Shown: one piece after another, positions 42,082 through 50,883 of the stretch
How the letters are laid out: the number at the start of each line of letters is the position of its first letter
Position numbering within the stretch: position 1 is the first letter of the stretch
Assembly: GCF_001668575.1 (NCBI RefSeq)
Contig: NZ_LZMD01000079.1
Span: 1 to 64,000 of the forward strand
Direction of reading: 5' to 3'
Length of the DNA stretch: 64,000 nt
Origin: Mycobacterium sp. 1164985.4
GTDB lineage: Bacteria > Actinomycetota > Actinomycetes > Mycobacteriales > Mycobacteriaceae
Position numbers and translations under genes: made by a program
Notes under the pieces: model-generated
What the model saw: only the letters and a program-made list of their open reading frames with translations
What the model was told of the DNA's origin: nothing
The model's database searches: none

Positions 42082-44288
42082 GCCTTGTCCAGGAACTCCA
42101 CGCGGTCGGTCTCGACGAACGGTCCGGCCAGCGCGGCCATCCCCGGATTCGCGGGATCTCGCTCGTACAACCGCGCGCAGAAGTCGCGGGCGGTCTCGAT
42201 GATGTCGAGGTGCTCCTGCAGAGACAGGAAGCGCAGCGTGATCGCGCGGCCGGACTGGTTGTAGCCCAGCACATCTCCCTCCTGGCGCTCGCGCAGGTCC
42301 AGGTCGGCGAGCGCGAACCCGTCCAACGTCGACGCGACGGCCGAAAGCCGGGCGCCGGCCTTGCTCCCCTGCGGCAGCTTGGTGACCAGCAGGCACAAGC
42401 TGGGGTGCGCTCCGCGACCGATGCGTCCGCGCAACTGGTGCAGCTGGCTGATACCGAAACGGTCAGCATCCATCACGACCATCACCGTCGCATTGGGCAC
42501 GTCCACACCGACCTCGATGACCGTCGTGCACACCAGCACGTCGATCTCTGCGGAGCGGAACGCGGCCATCACGGCGTCCTTCTCGTCGGCGGGCAGCCGC
42601 CCGTGCATGAGCCCGAGCCGCAGACCCGAGAGCGGACCGCTGCGCAGCCGGTCGAACAGCTCGACGACGGTGATGGGTGGCGGGCCGCCCTCTTTGTCGT
42701 TGGCGGTCTTGTCGTTCTCGTCGATGCGCGAGGCCACCACGTACGCCTGCCGACCCTCGCGCACCTCTTCGGTGATGCGTTGCCAGACTCGGTCCAGCCA
42801 GCGCGGGTGCTCGCTGAGAAAGACGGTGTTGGTGGTGATCGGCTGCCTGCCCCGCGGCAGCTCGCGCAGCGTCGAGGTCTCCAGATCGCCGTAGTAGGTC
42901 AGCGCGACGGTGCGGGGAATCGGGGTGGCCGTCATCACCAGCAGATGTGGCGTGATGCCCTCGGGGGCCTTGCCGCGCAGGCGATCCCGCTGCTCCACCC
43001 CGAAGCGGTGCTGTTCGTCGACGACGACCATGCCGAGGCGGTGGAACTCGACGGCATCCTGCAGCAGCGCGTGCGTGCCGATGACGATGCCCGCCTCGCC
43101 GCCTGCGACTTCGTCGCGCACCGCGCGCTTCTGTTGCGCCGACATCGATCCGGTCAACAACGCGATGCGCGTGGCGTTCTCCACCCCGCCGAGTTGGCCC
43201 GCCATCGCCAATGGACCGAGCACGGCGCGGATGGACCGGGCATGCTGTGCGGCAAGGACTTCCGTCGGGGCGAGCAGCGCACACTGATAGCCGGCGTCGA
43301 CCATCTGCAGCATCGCCAGCACCGAGACGATCGTCTTACCCGAACCGACCTCGCCCTGCAGCATGCGGTTCATCGGCCGGATTCCCGAGAGTTCACCCGA
43401 GATCACGCCGAGCACATCCTTCTGGCCGCCGGTCAGCTCGAACGGCATCTGGCGGTGCATGGCGGCGACGAGCCCGTCGTCGCGGCGCGGGGCGGCCGGA
43501 CCGGATTCGCTGAGCTCGCCGTGGCGGCGGCCGACCAGTGCCCACTGCAGCCCGATGGCCTCGTCGTATGTCAGGCGGGCGACGGCGGCATCGCGGTCGG
43601 CGGACCTCTCGGCGGTGTGGACGGCCCGCAGCGCCTGGTCCTCGGTTATCAGATTGTGTTGTCGCAGAAAGGATTCCGGGAGAGGTTCGGGGACAGAGTC
43701 CAGAACGTCGAGCACCTGACGCACGCAGGCGTAGATCTCCCAGGTCTGCACCTTCTTGTTGGCCGGATAGATCGGGAAGAAGTCGCGTTCGAACGCCGCC
43801 AGCAGGTCCTCACCGGTCGCCCCGGACGCCTCAGCGATGGCGCGCAGCGACTTGGACCCGCGCACGTTGCCGCTCTCGTGCAGCACAAGAAACGCCGGAT
43901 GGGTCAGCTGCATCGTGCCCTTGAAGTAGCCGACCTCACCCGAGAGCATCACCTTCGCGCCCTCGACCAACTGCTTCTTGAGAAACTTGACGTTGAAGAA
44001 CGTCGCGGTCACCTTCGGCCTGCGGTTCCCGAGCGTGACGACCAGATACTCGCGCCGCGGATGCCGGTTCGTGTACCGCACTTCGGCTTTGGTGATCTTG
44101 TCGACGAATGTGACGTGGACGCCTTCCTCGAGATCCTCGCCGTCGTTGACGGTCGTCATCTCGTCGCTGTACTTGCGGGGGTAGTGGCGCAGCAGGTCAT
44201 TGACGGTGTGGAAGCCGAAGTACTCGGCGAGCGGGTCCGCGGCCTTCTTGCCGAGCACGAAGTCGAGGCGGTCGTGCAGCGTTGCCAC
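42078..44288 (-). CDS. recG: ATP-dependent DNA helicase RecG
   Basis: 736 aa from GTG 44288. An N-terminal wedge/OB domain (about residues 60-170) precedes SF2 helicase motifs: LQGEVGSGKTIVSV (Walker A), VVDEQHRFG (motif II), MTATPIPRTVAL and the C-terminal QLRGRIGRG. It remodels stalled forks and Holliday junctions. It begins 2 nt after the DAK2-kinase stop and overlaps the HNH gene. Confidence 0.95.
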   Translation of the reverse strand: MATLHDRLDFVLGKKAADPLAEYFGFHTVNDLLRHYPRKYSDEMTTVNDGEDLEEGVHVTFVDKITKAEVRYTNRHPRREYLVVTLGNRRPKVTATFFNVKFLKKQLVEGAKVMLSGEVGYFKGTMQLTHPAFLVLHESGNVRGSKSLRAIAEASGATGEDLLAAFERDFFPIYPANKKVQTWEIYACVRQVLDVLDSVPEPLPESFLRQHNLITEDQALRAVHTAERSADRDAAVARLTYDEAIGLQWALVGRRHGELSESGPAAPRRDDGLVAAMHRQMPFELTGGQKDVLGVISGELSGIRPMNRMLQGEVGSGKTIVSVLAMLQMVDAGYQCALLAPTEVLAAQHARSIRAVLGPLAMAGQLGGVENATRIALLTGSMSAQQKRAVRDEVAGGEAGIVIGTHALLQDAVEFHRLGMVVVDEQHRFGVEQRDRLRGKAPEGITPHLLVMTATPIPRTVALTYYGDLETSTLRELPRGRQPITTNTVFLSEHPRWLDRVWQRITEEVREGRQAYVVASRIDENDKTANDKEGGPPPITVVELFDRLRSGPLSGLRLGLMHGRLPADEKDAVMAAFRSAEIDVLVCTTVIEVGVDVPNATVMVVMDADRFGISQLHQLRGRIGRGAHPSLCLLVTKLPQGSKAGARLSAVASTLDGFALADLDLRERQEGDVLGYNQSGRAITLRFLSLQEHLDIIETARDFCARLYERDPANPGMAALAGPFVETDRVEFLDKA

Positions 44289-44290
44289 GG

Positions 44291-45931
44291 TTACTCCACC
44301 CCGATCAGCAGCGCGTCGCCGCGGTGGCCGGTGTGGTAGGTGACCAGTTCGGCGCCGAGGTGGCGTTCGTGCACGTGCTGGCCGAGTGCGGCGGCGACGC
44401 CGCCGTCGACGCCGGCGCCGGTGAGGACGGTCACGAGTTCGCCGCCTGCGGACAGCAGCAGATCGATCAGGCCCGCTCCCGCGGCGACGAGGTCGTCACC
44501 CACGACCAGTACCTCGTCGCCGGAGATGCCGAGGCCGTTGCCCGGCTTGCACATGCCCGCCCAGGTGAGCGCCTCCTCGGTGGCGACACGCACCGACCCG
44601 TGGCGGGCACCGGCGGCCGCCCGGGCCATGGTGTAGCCGTCGTCGACGGCCTGCCTCGACTCGTCGTGGACCGCCAGCGCCGCCAACCCCTGCACCATCG
44701 ATGCCGCGGGCACCGGCACGACGTCGATGCCCCAGCCCATCGCCGCCGTGCACCCGGCGACCAGTTCTTCGGCGGCGACGTAGCCGTTCGGCAGGATCAT
44801 CGCTTGCCCGGCGTCGGCGTTGACGAGCGCGTGCAGCAGCTGTTTGGCGCTGACCGGTGCCTCCCCTTCGATCCGCAGCACGTGCGCGCCTTCACCGGCG
44901 AACAACTCCTCGGCGCCCTGACCGTCCACGACGGCAAGCACCGTGCGGCCTCGCGACCATCCGCCCGCGGGACGCGCACCGACGGTGCCGGTGAGCGCCG
45001 TGATCTGGATGCGGCTGGGCGCCCCCACGGCGAGGGCGGCCTCGACGGCGGCGCCCGCGTCGTCGGCGTGTACGTGCACGGAGTAGTGGCCGCCCCCCTC
45101 CGACGCGGCAGCGATCGCCACCGAGTCACCGAGGGTGTCCAGGTCGGCGCGGAGTCGCTCCACTCCCGCCGGATCACATCCGCTCAGCAGGTACATCACC
45201 TCGAACTGCGGTGCCTTGACGACGTGCACCCCGCCGGCATCGGCATGCGGCGATGGCGCAGGGACGTACGCAGCCCTGCGCACTGCGCGGCCCGTCAGCG
45301 TCGTGCTCATCGCGTCCAGCAGTACCAGCAACCCGCGGCCCCCGGCGTCCACCACGCCCGCGCGGGCCAGCACGTCGAGTTGGCCGGTGGTCCGGTCCAG
45401 CGACTGCGCGGCCGCATCGGCCGCCCTGAACACGACGTCGGGCAGCCCGGCGCGCTCGGCGGAGGCCCGCTCGGCGGCGTCGGCCGCGTCCTGGAGCACC
45501 GTGACGATGGTGCCGGGCACGGCCTCTCCCATCGAGCCGATGACCAGCACCACGGCGTGGCGAAGCGCGGCGGCGAACAGCGGCCCGTCTACCGCGGTCA
45601 GCCCGGCGCCGGGGTCCGAAACCGCCTCCGCGGTGACCTCGGCGACCGCCCGCAGGATCTGAGACAGGATCACGCCGGAATTGCCCCGCGCCCCGTGCAA
45701 CGCCCCGCGCGCCAATGCTCCCGCGACCTCGGCGACGTCGTCGGTGTCGGGCAACGCGTGGGCCTGCGCCCATGCCGAACGCATGGTGAACAGCATGTTC
45801 GTGCCGGTGTCGGCATCGGCGACCGGGAAAACGTTGAGCCGATTGATCTCGTCGGTGTGGGTGATGAGATCACCGACCGCGGCGTGTGACCACTTCCGCA
45901 GCGTGGAGGCATCGAGCAGTCGAGCCGACAT
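44291..45931 (-). CDS. DAK2/DhaL-domain kinase (FakA/YloV-like)
   Basis: 546 aa. The N-terminal DhaL domain has NVFPVADADTGTNMLFTM, with the conserved Asp residues that bind Mg-ATP, and GARGNSGVILSQIL. The C-terminal half is the DegV-associated region. FakA-type proteins phosphorylate fatty acids held by FakB/DegV partners; no FakB gene is visible here. As I recall, M. tuberculosis annotates this as two ORFs (Rv2974c and Rv2975c), whereas here it is one intact frame. Starts the recG-HNH operon. Confidence 0.85.
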   Translation of the reverse strand: MSARLLDASTLRKWSHAAVGDLITHTDEINRLNVFPVADADTGTNMLFTMRSAWAQAHALPDTDDVAEVAGALARGALHGARGNSGVILSQILRAVAEVTAEAVSDPGAGLTAVDGPLFAAALRHAVVLVIGSMGEAVPGTIVTVLQDAADAAERASAERAGLPDVVFRAADAAAQSLDRTTGQLDVLARAGVVDAGGRGLLVLLDAMSTTLTGRAVRRAAYVPAPSPHADAGGVHVVKAPQFEVMYLLSGCDPAGVERLRADLDTLGDSVAIAAASEGGGHYSVHVHADDAGAAVEAALAVGAPSRIQITALTGTVGARPAGGWSRGRTVLAVVDGQGAEELFAGEGAHVLRIEGEAPVSAKQLLHALVNADAGQAMILPNGYVAAEELVAGCTAAMGWGIDVVPVPAASMVQGLAALAVHDESRQAVDDGYTMARAAAGARHGSVRVATEEALTWAGMCKPGNGLGISGDEVLVVGDDLVAAGAGLIDLLLSAGGELVTVLTGAGVDGGVAAALGQHVHERHLGAELVTYHTGHRGDALLIGVE

Positions 45932-46061
45932 GCCTTACCTCCACCGAATGTGACGCCCCGCCGTGCGGGTCAGCCTAGCGATTGGAGCTGACAGCAACGG
46001 CAGGAAGTTGCGGCCGGTCGGTAGCCTGATCGTGGTCCGCGCGCCGCGCGGCGACGGCATT

Positions 46062-46090
46062 TTGGTGATCGTTGCGGCTGCCGGTATCCT
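46062..46090 (+). promoter_or_regulatory. Predicted rpmB promoter
   Basis: TTGGTG (46062-46067) and TATCCT (46085-46090) are 17 nt apart. Transcription would start near 46097, giving a leader of about 70 nt before rpmB. Confidence 0.4.
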
Positions 46091-46169
46091 GGTCGGGTTG
46101 TCGGGTCGAGCCGCGCCCGCCGCGGTGCAGCGGCCCGGACCCCCACGTACTGATCTGAGGAGTTCTGCA

Positions 46170-46364
46170 ATGGCTGCCGTGTGCGATATCTGCGGGAAGG
46201 GACCCGGCTTCGGCAAGTCGGTCTCGCACTCCCATCGCCGGACCAGCCGTCGCTGGGATCCCAACATCCAGACCGTGCGCGCCGTCACCCGTCCCGGGGG
46301 CAACAAGCAGCGCATGAAGGTGTGCACGTCGTGCATCAAGGGCGGGAAGGTCTCGCGCGGCTGA
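46170..46364 (+). CDS. rpmB: 50S ribosomal protein L28
   Basis: 64 aa from ATG 46170, with GAGGAG 8 nt upstream. Two Cys pairs, CDIC near the N-terminus and CTSC near the C-terminus, make this the zinc-binding (C+) form; mycobacteria often carry a second, zinc-free copy. The core SVSHSHRRTSRRWDPNIQ is diagnostic. Monocistronic, divergent from the DAK2 kinase gene. Confidence 0.95.
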   Translation: MAAVCDICGKGPGFGKSVSHSHRRTSRRWDPNIQTVRAVTRPGGNKQRMKVCTSCIKGGKVSRG

Positions 46365-46409
46365 CGCAGGCGCGATTGCGGCGGCCACCCACCGGGTAGC
46401 CCCCGATGC

Positions 46410-46748
46410 ATGACCTCTCGTGCAGCTGCAAGACCCATCCTGATCGCGCTGTCTGGATGTGCTCTGGCCCTATTGACCGCGTGCGGCGGCGGCGATTCCG
46501 CCGGTGACGAGCCGACGACCACGACGTCGACGACATCCGCCACCACGTCGGTCGAAGTGACCGTAAAGACCAGCGCGCCCGAGACCACCACAGCGGCGCC
46601 CGGAGTTCCGGCCACCACCACCGAGGGGAACGGCACCGCTGAGGTTCCGGTGCCCGACGTCCCGTCGCCGCCGGCGATCCCGGCCCCGCCGGAGATTCCC
46701 TCGCCTCCGCCGATCCCCTCACCGCCGCCGATTCCAGGCGTCGGATAG
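46410..46748 (+). CDS. Small Thr/Pro-rich lipoprotein
   Basis: 112 aa. The signal peptide ends in a lipobox LLTAC, with Cys at about residue 25. The mature part is low complexity: a Thr/Ser-rich stretch, then a Pro-rich tail of PSPP and PAPP units. Such tails may span or contact peptidoglycan. No domain is recognised. It sits 45 bp after rpmB and ends 4 bp from the convergent ung stop. Confidence 0.72.
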   Translation: MTSRAAARPILIALSGCALALLTACGGGDSAGDEPTTTTSTTSATTSVEVTVKTSAPETTTAAPGVPATTTEGNGTAEVPVPDVPSPPAIPAPPEIPSPPPIPSPPPIPGVG

Positions 46749-46752
46749 CCCT

Positions 46753-47436
46753 TTAGGGCAGCCGCCAGTCGATCGGCTCGGCGCCCATCTTCTCGAGCAG
46801 TTCGTTCGCGCGGCTGAACGGCCGCGACCCGAAGAACCCGCGCGACGCGGACAGCGGTGACGGGTGCGGCGATTCGATCGCAACACAGTCGGCGCCGTCC
46901 AGCATCGGTTTCAGCGTCGAGGCGTCGCGGCCCCACAGCACCGCGACCAACGGTTGCCTGCGCGCGGCGAGCGCGCGAATCGCGCACTCGGTCACGGCTT
47001 CCCATCCCTTCCCCCGGTGTGACGCCGGGTTGCCCGGGCGGACCGTGAGCACCCTGTTGAGCAACATCACGCCGCGCTCGGCCCACGGCGTCAGGTCGCC
47101 GGTGGCCGGCGCCGGATGGCCGAGGTCGTCGGCGTACTCCCTGAAGATGTTCTCCAGGCTGCGCGGGAGCGGCCGCACCTCGGGCGCCACCGAGAAGCTC
47201 AGACCGACGGCGTGCCCGGGTGTCGGATACGGGTCCTGACCGACGATCAGCACACGCACCCTGTCCATCGGAAAGGTGAACGCCCGCAACACGTTCTGAC
47301 CGGCGGGCAGGTATCCGTTTCCGGCAGCCAGTTCGGCGCGCAAGAACTCGCCCATTTGCGCGACCTGGTCCGCGACCGGTTCCAGCGCCGCAGCCCAGCC
47401 CTGCTCGACGAGTTCGTGCAGCGGTTTGGCGGTCAT
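46753..47436 (-). CDS. ung: Uracil-DNA glycosylase
   Basis: 227 aa from ATG 47436. Family 1 UDG motifs: VLIVGQDPYPTPGHAVGLSFS (catalytic Asp), LLNRVLTVRPGNPASH, VAVLWGRDA and HPSPLSASRGFFGSRPFSRAN (catalytic His). It removes uracil from DNA. The start overlaps the DUF1330 stop as ATGA, and GAGGGG is upstream. The longer frame to 47523 is rejected. Confidence 0.95.
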   Translation of the reverse strand: MTAKPLHELVEQGWAAALEPVADQVAQMGEFLRAELAAGNGYLPAGQNVLRAFTFPMDRVRVLIVGQDPYPTPGHAVGLSFSVAPEVRPLPRSLENIFREYADDLGHPAPATGDLTPWAERGVMLLNRVLTVRPGNPASHRGKGWEAVTECAIRALAARRQPLVAVLWGRDASTLKPMLDGADCVAIESPHPSPLSASRGFFGSRPFSRANELLEKMGAEPIDWRLP

Positions 47437-47723
47437 CCGAGCCCCTCGATCAGCATCACCAACGAGTCGGCGCCGGCGTGGCGGTCCTTCGAGATCTCCT
47501 GATACTCGGGCGAGTTCGCCCACGCGCGGAAAGACGCTTCATCGGGGAACGACATCAACACGACCTTCTCGCGGTCCGATTCGCCCTCCAGAATCTGCGG
47601 CGACTCGTCGGCCGCGAGCAGCGTTCCCGAGTACCGGGTGAAGACGTCGAGGAAACGGGCTTGATAGCGGTCATACGCCGCACGGTCCGTGAACCTCAGC
47701 TGGGCGATGGCGTACACGGTCAC
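47433..47723 (-). CDS. DUF1330 family protein
   Basis: 96 aa from GTG 47723. A single ferredoxin-like alpha/beta barrel half: VYAIAQLRFTDRAAYDRYQ, then VVLMSFPDEASFRAWANSPEYQEI, the usual DUF1330 signature. Function unknown. It lies between thiL and ung and is coupled to ung. Confidence 0.85.
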   Translation of the reverse strand: MTVYAIAQLRFTDRAAYDRYQARFLDVFTRYSGTLLAADESPQILEGESDREKVVLMSFPDEASFRAWANSPEYQEISKDRHAGADSLVMLIEGLG

Positions 47724-47738
47724 GACTCGACACCCTAA

Positions 47739-48692
47739 CTAGTCGAACGACTGCCACCCGGTATTCCCCTGCCACACCGCGCCGTCGACCGACACCCCCT
47801 GCGCGCCGTCGTGTGCCCGACCGATCACGCGCCACCCGGGCGGAGGCGCGTCGGCGAACGTCGCGACCAGCGCGTGGTCCTCCCCGCCCCCGAGAATCCA
47901 CGACCAGGCATCGGCGCCCACCGCTTCTGCCGCGCCGGCAAGTGCGTCATGGTCGCCGGCCAACGCGGCGGTGGACAGGTCGATGCCGACACCGGATGTC
48001 TCGGCGATGTGGCCGAGGTCGGCCAGCAACCCGTCCGACACGTCGGTCATCGCGGTGGCACCACTCTCGGCGGCGACGCGACCCTGCCCGTACGGCGGCC
48101 GCGGCGCGACGTGACGCCTGCGCAGTTCATCGAATCGTTCGATGCCGTTGCGCCACAACTCGAATCCGGCGGCTGAGCGGCCGAGATCACCGGCGACTGC
48201 TACCACGTCACTGGGGCCGGCCCCGCCGCGTCGCACGGGCTCCCGGCCCTCGAGGTCGCCGAGCACGGTCACCGAGATCACCCACTGCGGAGCGCTGACA
48301 AGGTCGCCGCCTGCGATGCCCGCGCCCATCGACTCGGCCTCCTGCCACATGCCGTCGGCCAGCGCCAAGACCTGCTCTGCGGGTGTGTCCGACGGTGCGC
48401 CGAACGCGACGACGAAGGCGGTCGGCCGCGCACCCATCGCTTCGATGTCGGCCGCGTTCTGCGCGATCGACTTGCGCCCCACGTCGTTCGGCGTCGACCA
48501 GTCCAACCGGAAGTGCCGGCCGGCCACCAGCATGTCCGTGGACACGACCGTCCTGCCGTCGGGCGCGAACAGTACGGCGGCGTCGTCACCGGGCCCCACC
48601 GCGACGGCGTCCGGCTGGCGACGGCCGGCCAGCAGCCGCGCGATCACCGCGAACTCCCCCACCTGCGCCAGGGTCTCGGCATCGGACGCCAT
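47739..48692 (-). CDS. thiL: Thiamine-monophosphate kinase
   Basis: 317 aa from ATG 48692 with a strong GGAGGTGAC upstream. It makes thiamine diphosphate from thiamine monophosphate and ATP. PurM-like motifs: GDDAAVLFAPDGRTVVSTDM, RKSIAQNAADIEAMGARP, ATAMTDVSDGLLADLGHIA and ILGGGEDHALVA. First of the thiL-DUF1330-ung group. Confidence 0.94.
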   Translation of the reverse strand: MASDAETLAQVGEFAVIARLLAGRRQPDAVAVGPGDDAAVLFAPDGRTVVSTDMLVAGRHFRLDWSTPNDVGRKSIAQNAADIEAMGARPTAFVVAFGAPSDTPAEQVLALADGMWQEAESMGAGIAGGDLVSAPQWVISVTVLGDLEGREPVRRGGAGPSDVVAVAGDLGRSAAGFELWRNGIERFDELRRRHVAPRPPYGQGRVAAESGATAMTDVSDGLLADLGHIAETSGVGIDLSTAALAGDHDALAGAAEAVGADAWSWILGGGEDHALVATFADAPPPGWRVIGRAHDGAQGVSVDGAVWQGNTGWQSFD

Positions 48693-48806
48693 GTCACCTC
48701 CTGTCGCGGCCTTGTCCGTTTCGTGCTGGCCTGAACGCCGGGCGCACCTGCGGTACGTTAAGCGCCTGCGGCGTGGAGTCTATGCAGCGATGTGGAGGGA
48801 CAGCGG

Positions 48807-49049
48807 GTGGTCGAGGCTTTCATGCTGATTCAGACCGAAGTGGGCCGCGCCGAGGTCGTCGCCAAACAACTCGCCGCGCTTCCCGGGGTGGTGTCCGCCG
48901 AGTACGTGACGGGTCCGTACGACGTGGTCGTACGCGTCGCTGCGGACACCCTGGTCGATCTCAAAGCCACCGTGGTCCCCAACGTCCAACAGGTCGCCGG
49001 TATCACCAGGACGCTGACCTGTCCGATCGCCAACGGAGCGCATCACTAG
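48807..49049 (+). CDS. Lrp/AsnC ligand-binding (RAM) domain protein without HTH
   Basis: 80 aa from GTG 48807, with GGAGGG (48794-48799) 7 nt upstream. It consists only of an AsnC-type RAM/ACT-like domain (VEAFMLIQTEVGRAEVVAKQ, AEYVTGPYDVVVRVAADTL) and lacks the DNA-binding domain of full Lrp proteins. Such proteins can bind amino acids or modulate full-length Lrp proteins. Upstream of the DUF3515 gene, 9 bp apart. Confidence 0.85.
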   Translation: MVEAFMLIQTEVGRAEVVAKQLAALPGVVSAEYVTGPYDVVVRVAADTLVDLKATVVPNVQQVAGITRTLTCPIANGAHH

Positions 49050-49052
49050 AGT
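49047..49052 (+). promoter_or_regulatory. -10 element TAGAGT, possible leaderless start of the DUF3515 gene
   Basis: TAGAGT includes the stop codon of the RAM-domain gene and ends 6 nt before the GTG at 49059. It could give a separate leaderless transcript. Confidence 0.35.
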
Positions 49053-49058
49053 TGGCCC

Positions 49059-49625
49059 GTGGATTCGGAGACCGGTGACGGGCCGCCTCGCGCGCTGCTG
49101 GTCACCGCCCTGGTGGTGGCGGTGGCGGGAATCGTGGCGGTCCTGACGATCGCCGTGATGCGCCAGGAATCGGCGCCGCAACGACCGGTTCCCGTGGCCG
49201 CCGTGCCCGCACCCGCGGCCACGAGTTCGCAGTGCGCCGACCTGCTCGCGGACCTCCCGGACGAGCTGGGCGATCAGGCCCGCGCGCCGCTGGCCGATCC
49301 GGCGCCCCCGGGCGCGGCGGCGTGGCGCGCCGAGGGCGGAGGCGAGCCGATCGTCCTGCGCTGCGGGGTGGAGCGGCCCGCCGAGTTTGTCGCGGGCGCA
49401 CCGGTGCAGGTGGTCGACGATGTGCAGTGGTTCCGGGTGAGCGAGCCCGGCGCCGAGGCGACGGAGGTCGACCAGGCACGCAGCACGTGGTTCGCCGTCG
49501 ACCGTGGGGTGTATGTCGCGTTGACGTTGCCCCAGGGTTCCGGCCCGACGCCGATTCAGCTGCTGTCCGCGGCGATCGCCAAGGCGTTACCCGCCAAGCC
49601 CGTCGTCCCGGGCCCGCCGCGTTGA
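49059..49625 (+). CDS. DUF3515 membrane-anchored protein (Rv2980-like)
   Basis: 188 aa from GTG 49059. A single N-terminal membrane helix (about residues 12-33) precedes an external domain with two conserved Cys (SSQCADLLADLPD, IVLRCGVERP), probably disulfide-bonded. The segment VDDVQWFRVSEPG is typical of DUF3515. Function unknown. Its stop codon lies within a strong hairpin. Confidence 0.83.
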   Translation: MDSETGDGPPRALLVTALVVAVAGIVAVLTIAVMRQESAPQRPVPVAAVPAPAATSSQCADLLADLPDELGDQARAPLADPAPPGAAAWRAEGGGEPIVLRCGVERPAEFVAGAPVQVVDDVQWFRVSEPGAEATEVDQARSTWFAVDRGVYVALTLPQGSGPTPIQLLSAAIAKALPAKPVVPGPPR

Positions 49626-49682
49626 CTCTGCGGCGAGGGTGCCGATTACCCACCGAACGGCGCCGTGGACGCAGAGTCAACG
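49620..49682. terminator. 63-nt hairpin between DUF3515 and ddlA genes
   Basis: Perfect 13-bp arms CGTTGACTCTGCG and CGCAGAGTCAACG surround a 37-nt loop, between two convergent genes. The left arm contains the DUF3515 stop. Likely a bidirectional terminator. Confidence 0.65.
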
Positions 49683-49697
49683 AGAAGGTGTTGTAGG

Positions 49698-50822
49698 TCA
49701 GCGCAGCCCGGTACCGCGGTTGAGCGCGGTCTGCACCATTGTGGCCAACAGGGTCGGATAGTCGACGCCGCTGGCGGCCCACATTCTCGGGAACATCGAG
49801 ATGGTGGTGAAACCCGGCATGGTGTTGATCTCGTTGATGACGGGACCGTCGTCGGTGAGGAAGAAGTCGACGCGGGCCAGGCCCTGACAGTCGATGGCGT
49901 TGAACGCCTGGATCGAGAGCGCACGCACGGCCTCGGCGACATCGTCGTCGACCTTGGCGGGCACGTCGAGTTCGGCCGCGTCCTCGAGGTATTTCGTCGC
50001 GAAGTCGTAGAAGCCGTCCTCGCGGCCGCGCACGCCGGCGACGCGGATCTCGCCGAGCGCGCTGGCCTCGACCCGTCCGTCGGGGAATTCGAGCACGCCG
50101 CATTCCAGTTCGCGCCCCGGCACCGCGGCCTCGACGATCACCTTCGGATCGTGCCTGCGGGCCTGGTCGATCGCCTGCGGCAGCTGGTCCCAGGCCGTCA
50201 CCCGGCTCACGCCGATCGACGAGCCGCCGCGCGCCGGTTTGACGAAGACCGGAAGGCCCAGCCGCTCGCGCGCCTCAAAGGTCAGCGTGTCCTGGCGGGG
50301 CCGCAGCACCTCGTGATCGCCGATCGGAAGAGCGGATGCGCCCAGCAGCTTCTTGGTGAACTCCTTGTCCATGCCGACGGCGCTGGCCAGCACACCCGCC
50401 CCGACGTAGGGCACACCAGCGAGCTCGAGCAGGCCCTGGATCGTGCCGTCCTCGCCGTACGGGCCGTGCAGAACCGGAAAGACGACGTCGACCGCCGCCA
50501 GGATCTCCCCCGCTCCCCGGCCGAGCGACAGCAGCTGCCCGCCGCGGCCCGGATCGGCCGCCAGCGCCAGTTCGGTGCCCGACGCGGCAGTCACCTCAGG
50601 CAGGTGGCCGTCGGTGATCGCGAGGGTGTCCGGCCGCGCATCGGTCAACATCCACGCCCCCCGCGGGGTGATGCCGACCGGGACAACGTCGAAGCGCTGC
50701 GGATCGAGATTGCGCAGGATGCTGCCTGCGGAGACGCACGAAATCGCGTGTTCGGAACTGCGTCCGCCGTAGACGACGGCAACCCGGACGCGTCCGGTGC
50801 CGGGGTCATGGCGGGCAGTCAC
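49698..50822 (-). CDS. ddlA: D-alanine-D-alanine ligase
   Basis: 374 aa from GTG 50822. It makes the D-Ala-D-Ala dipeptide for peptidoglycan and is a target of D-cycloserine. ATP-grasp motifs: VVYGGRSSEHAISCVSA, FPVLHGPYGEDGTIQGLLEL, KPARGGSSIGVSRV, LARVDFFLTDDGPVINEINTMPGFT. Single-gene unit by appearance. Confidence 0.95.
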   Translation of the reverse strand: MTARHDPGTGRVRVAVVYGGRSSEHAISCVSAGSILRNLDPQRFDVVPVGITPRGAWMLTDARPDTLAITDGHLPEVTAASGTELALAADPGRGGQLLSLGRGAGEILAAVDVVFPVLHGPYGEDGTIQGLLELAGVPYVGAGVLASAVGMDKEFTKKLLGASALPIGDHEVLRPRQDTLTFEARERLGLPVFVKPARGGSSIGVSRVTAWDQLPQAIDQARRHDPKVIVEAAVPGRELECGVLEFPDGRVEASALGEIRVAGVRGREDGFYDFATKYLEDAAELDVPAKVDDDVAEAVRALSIQAFNAIDCQGLARVDFFLTDDGPVINEINTMPGFTTISMFPRMWAASGVDYPTLLATMVQTALNRGTGLR

Positions 50823-50883
50823 AACCTGCAGAGGCTACCGTCATCGCCGTCGGCCGGCCCGCCCGCGATGGCCGTCGGCGCTA

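Noticed and set aside
46743..46758. GCCCTTTAGGGC hairpin between the lipoprotein gene and ung as a terminator
   Set aside because: The stem is only five base pairs, overlaps both stop codons and has a two-base loop that is too tight.
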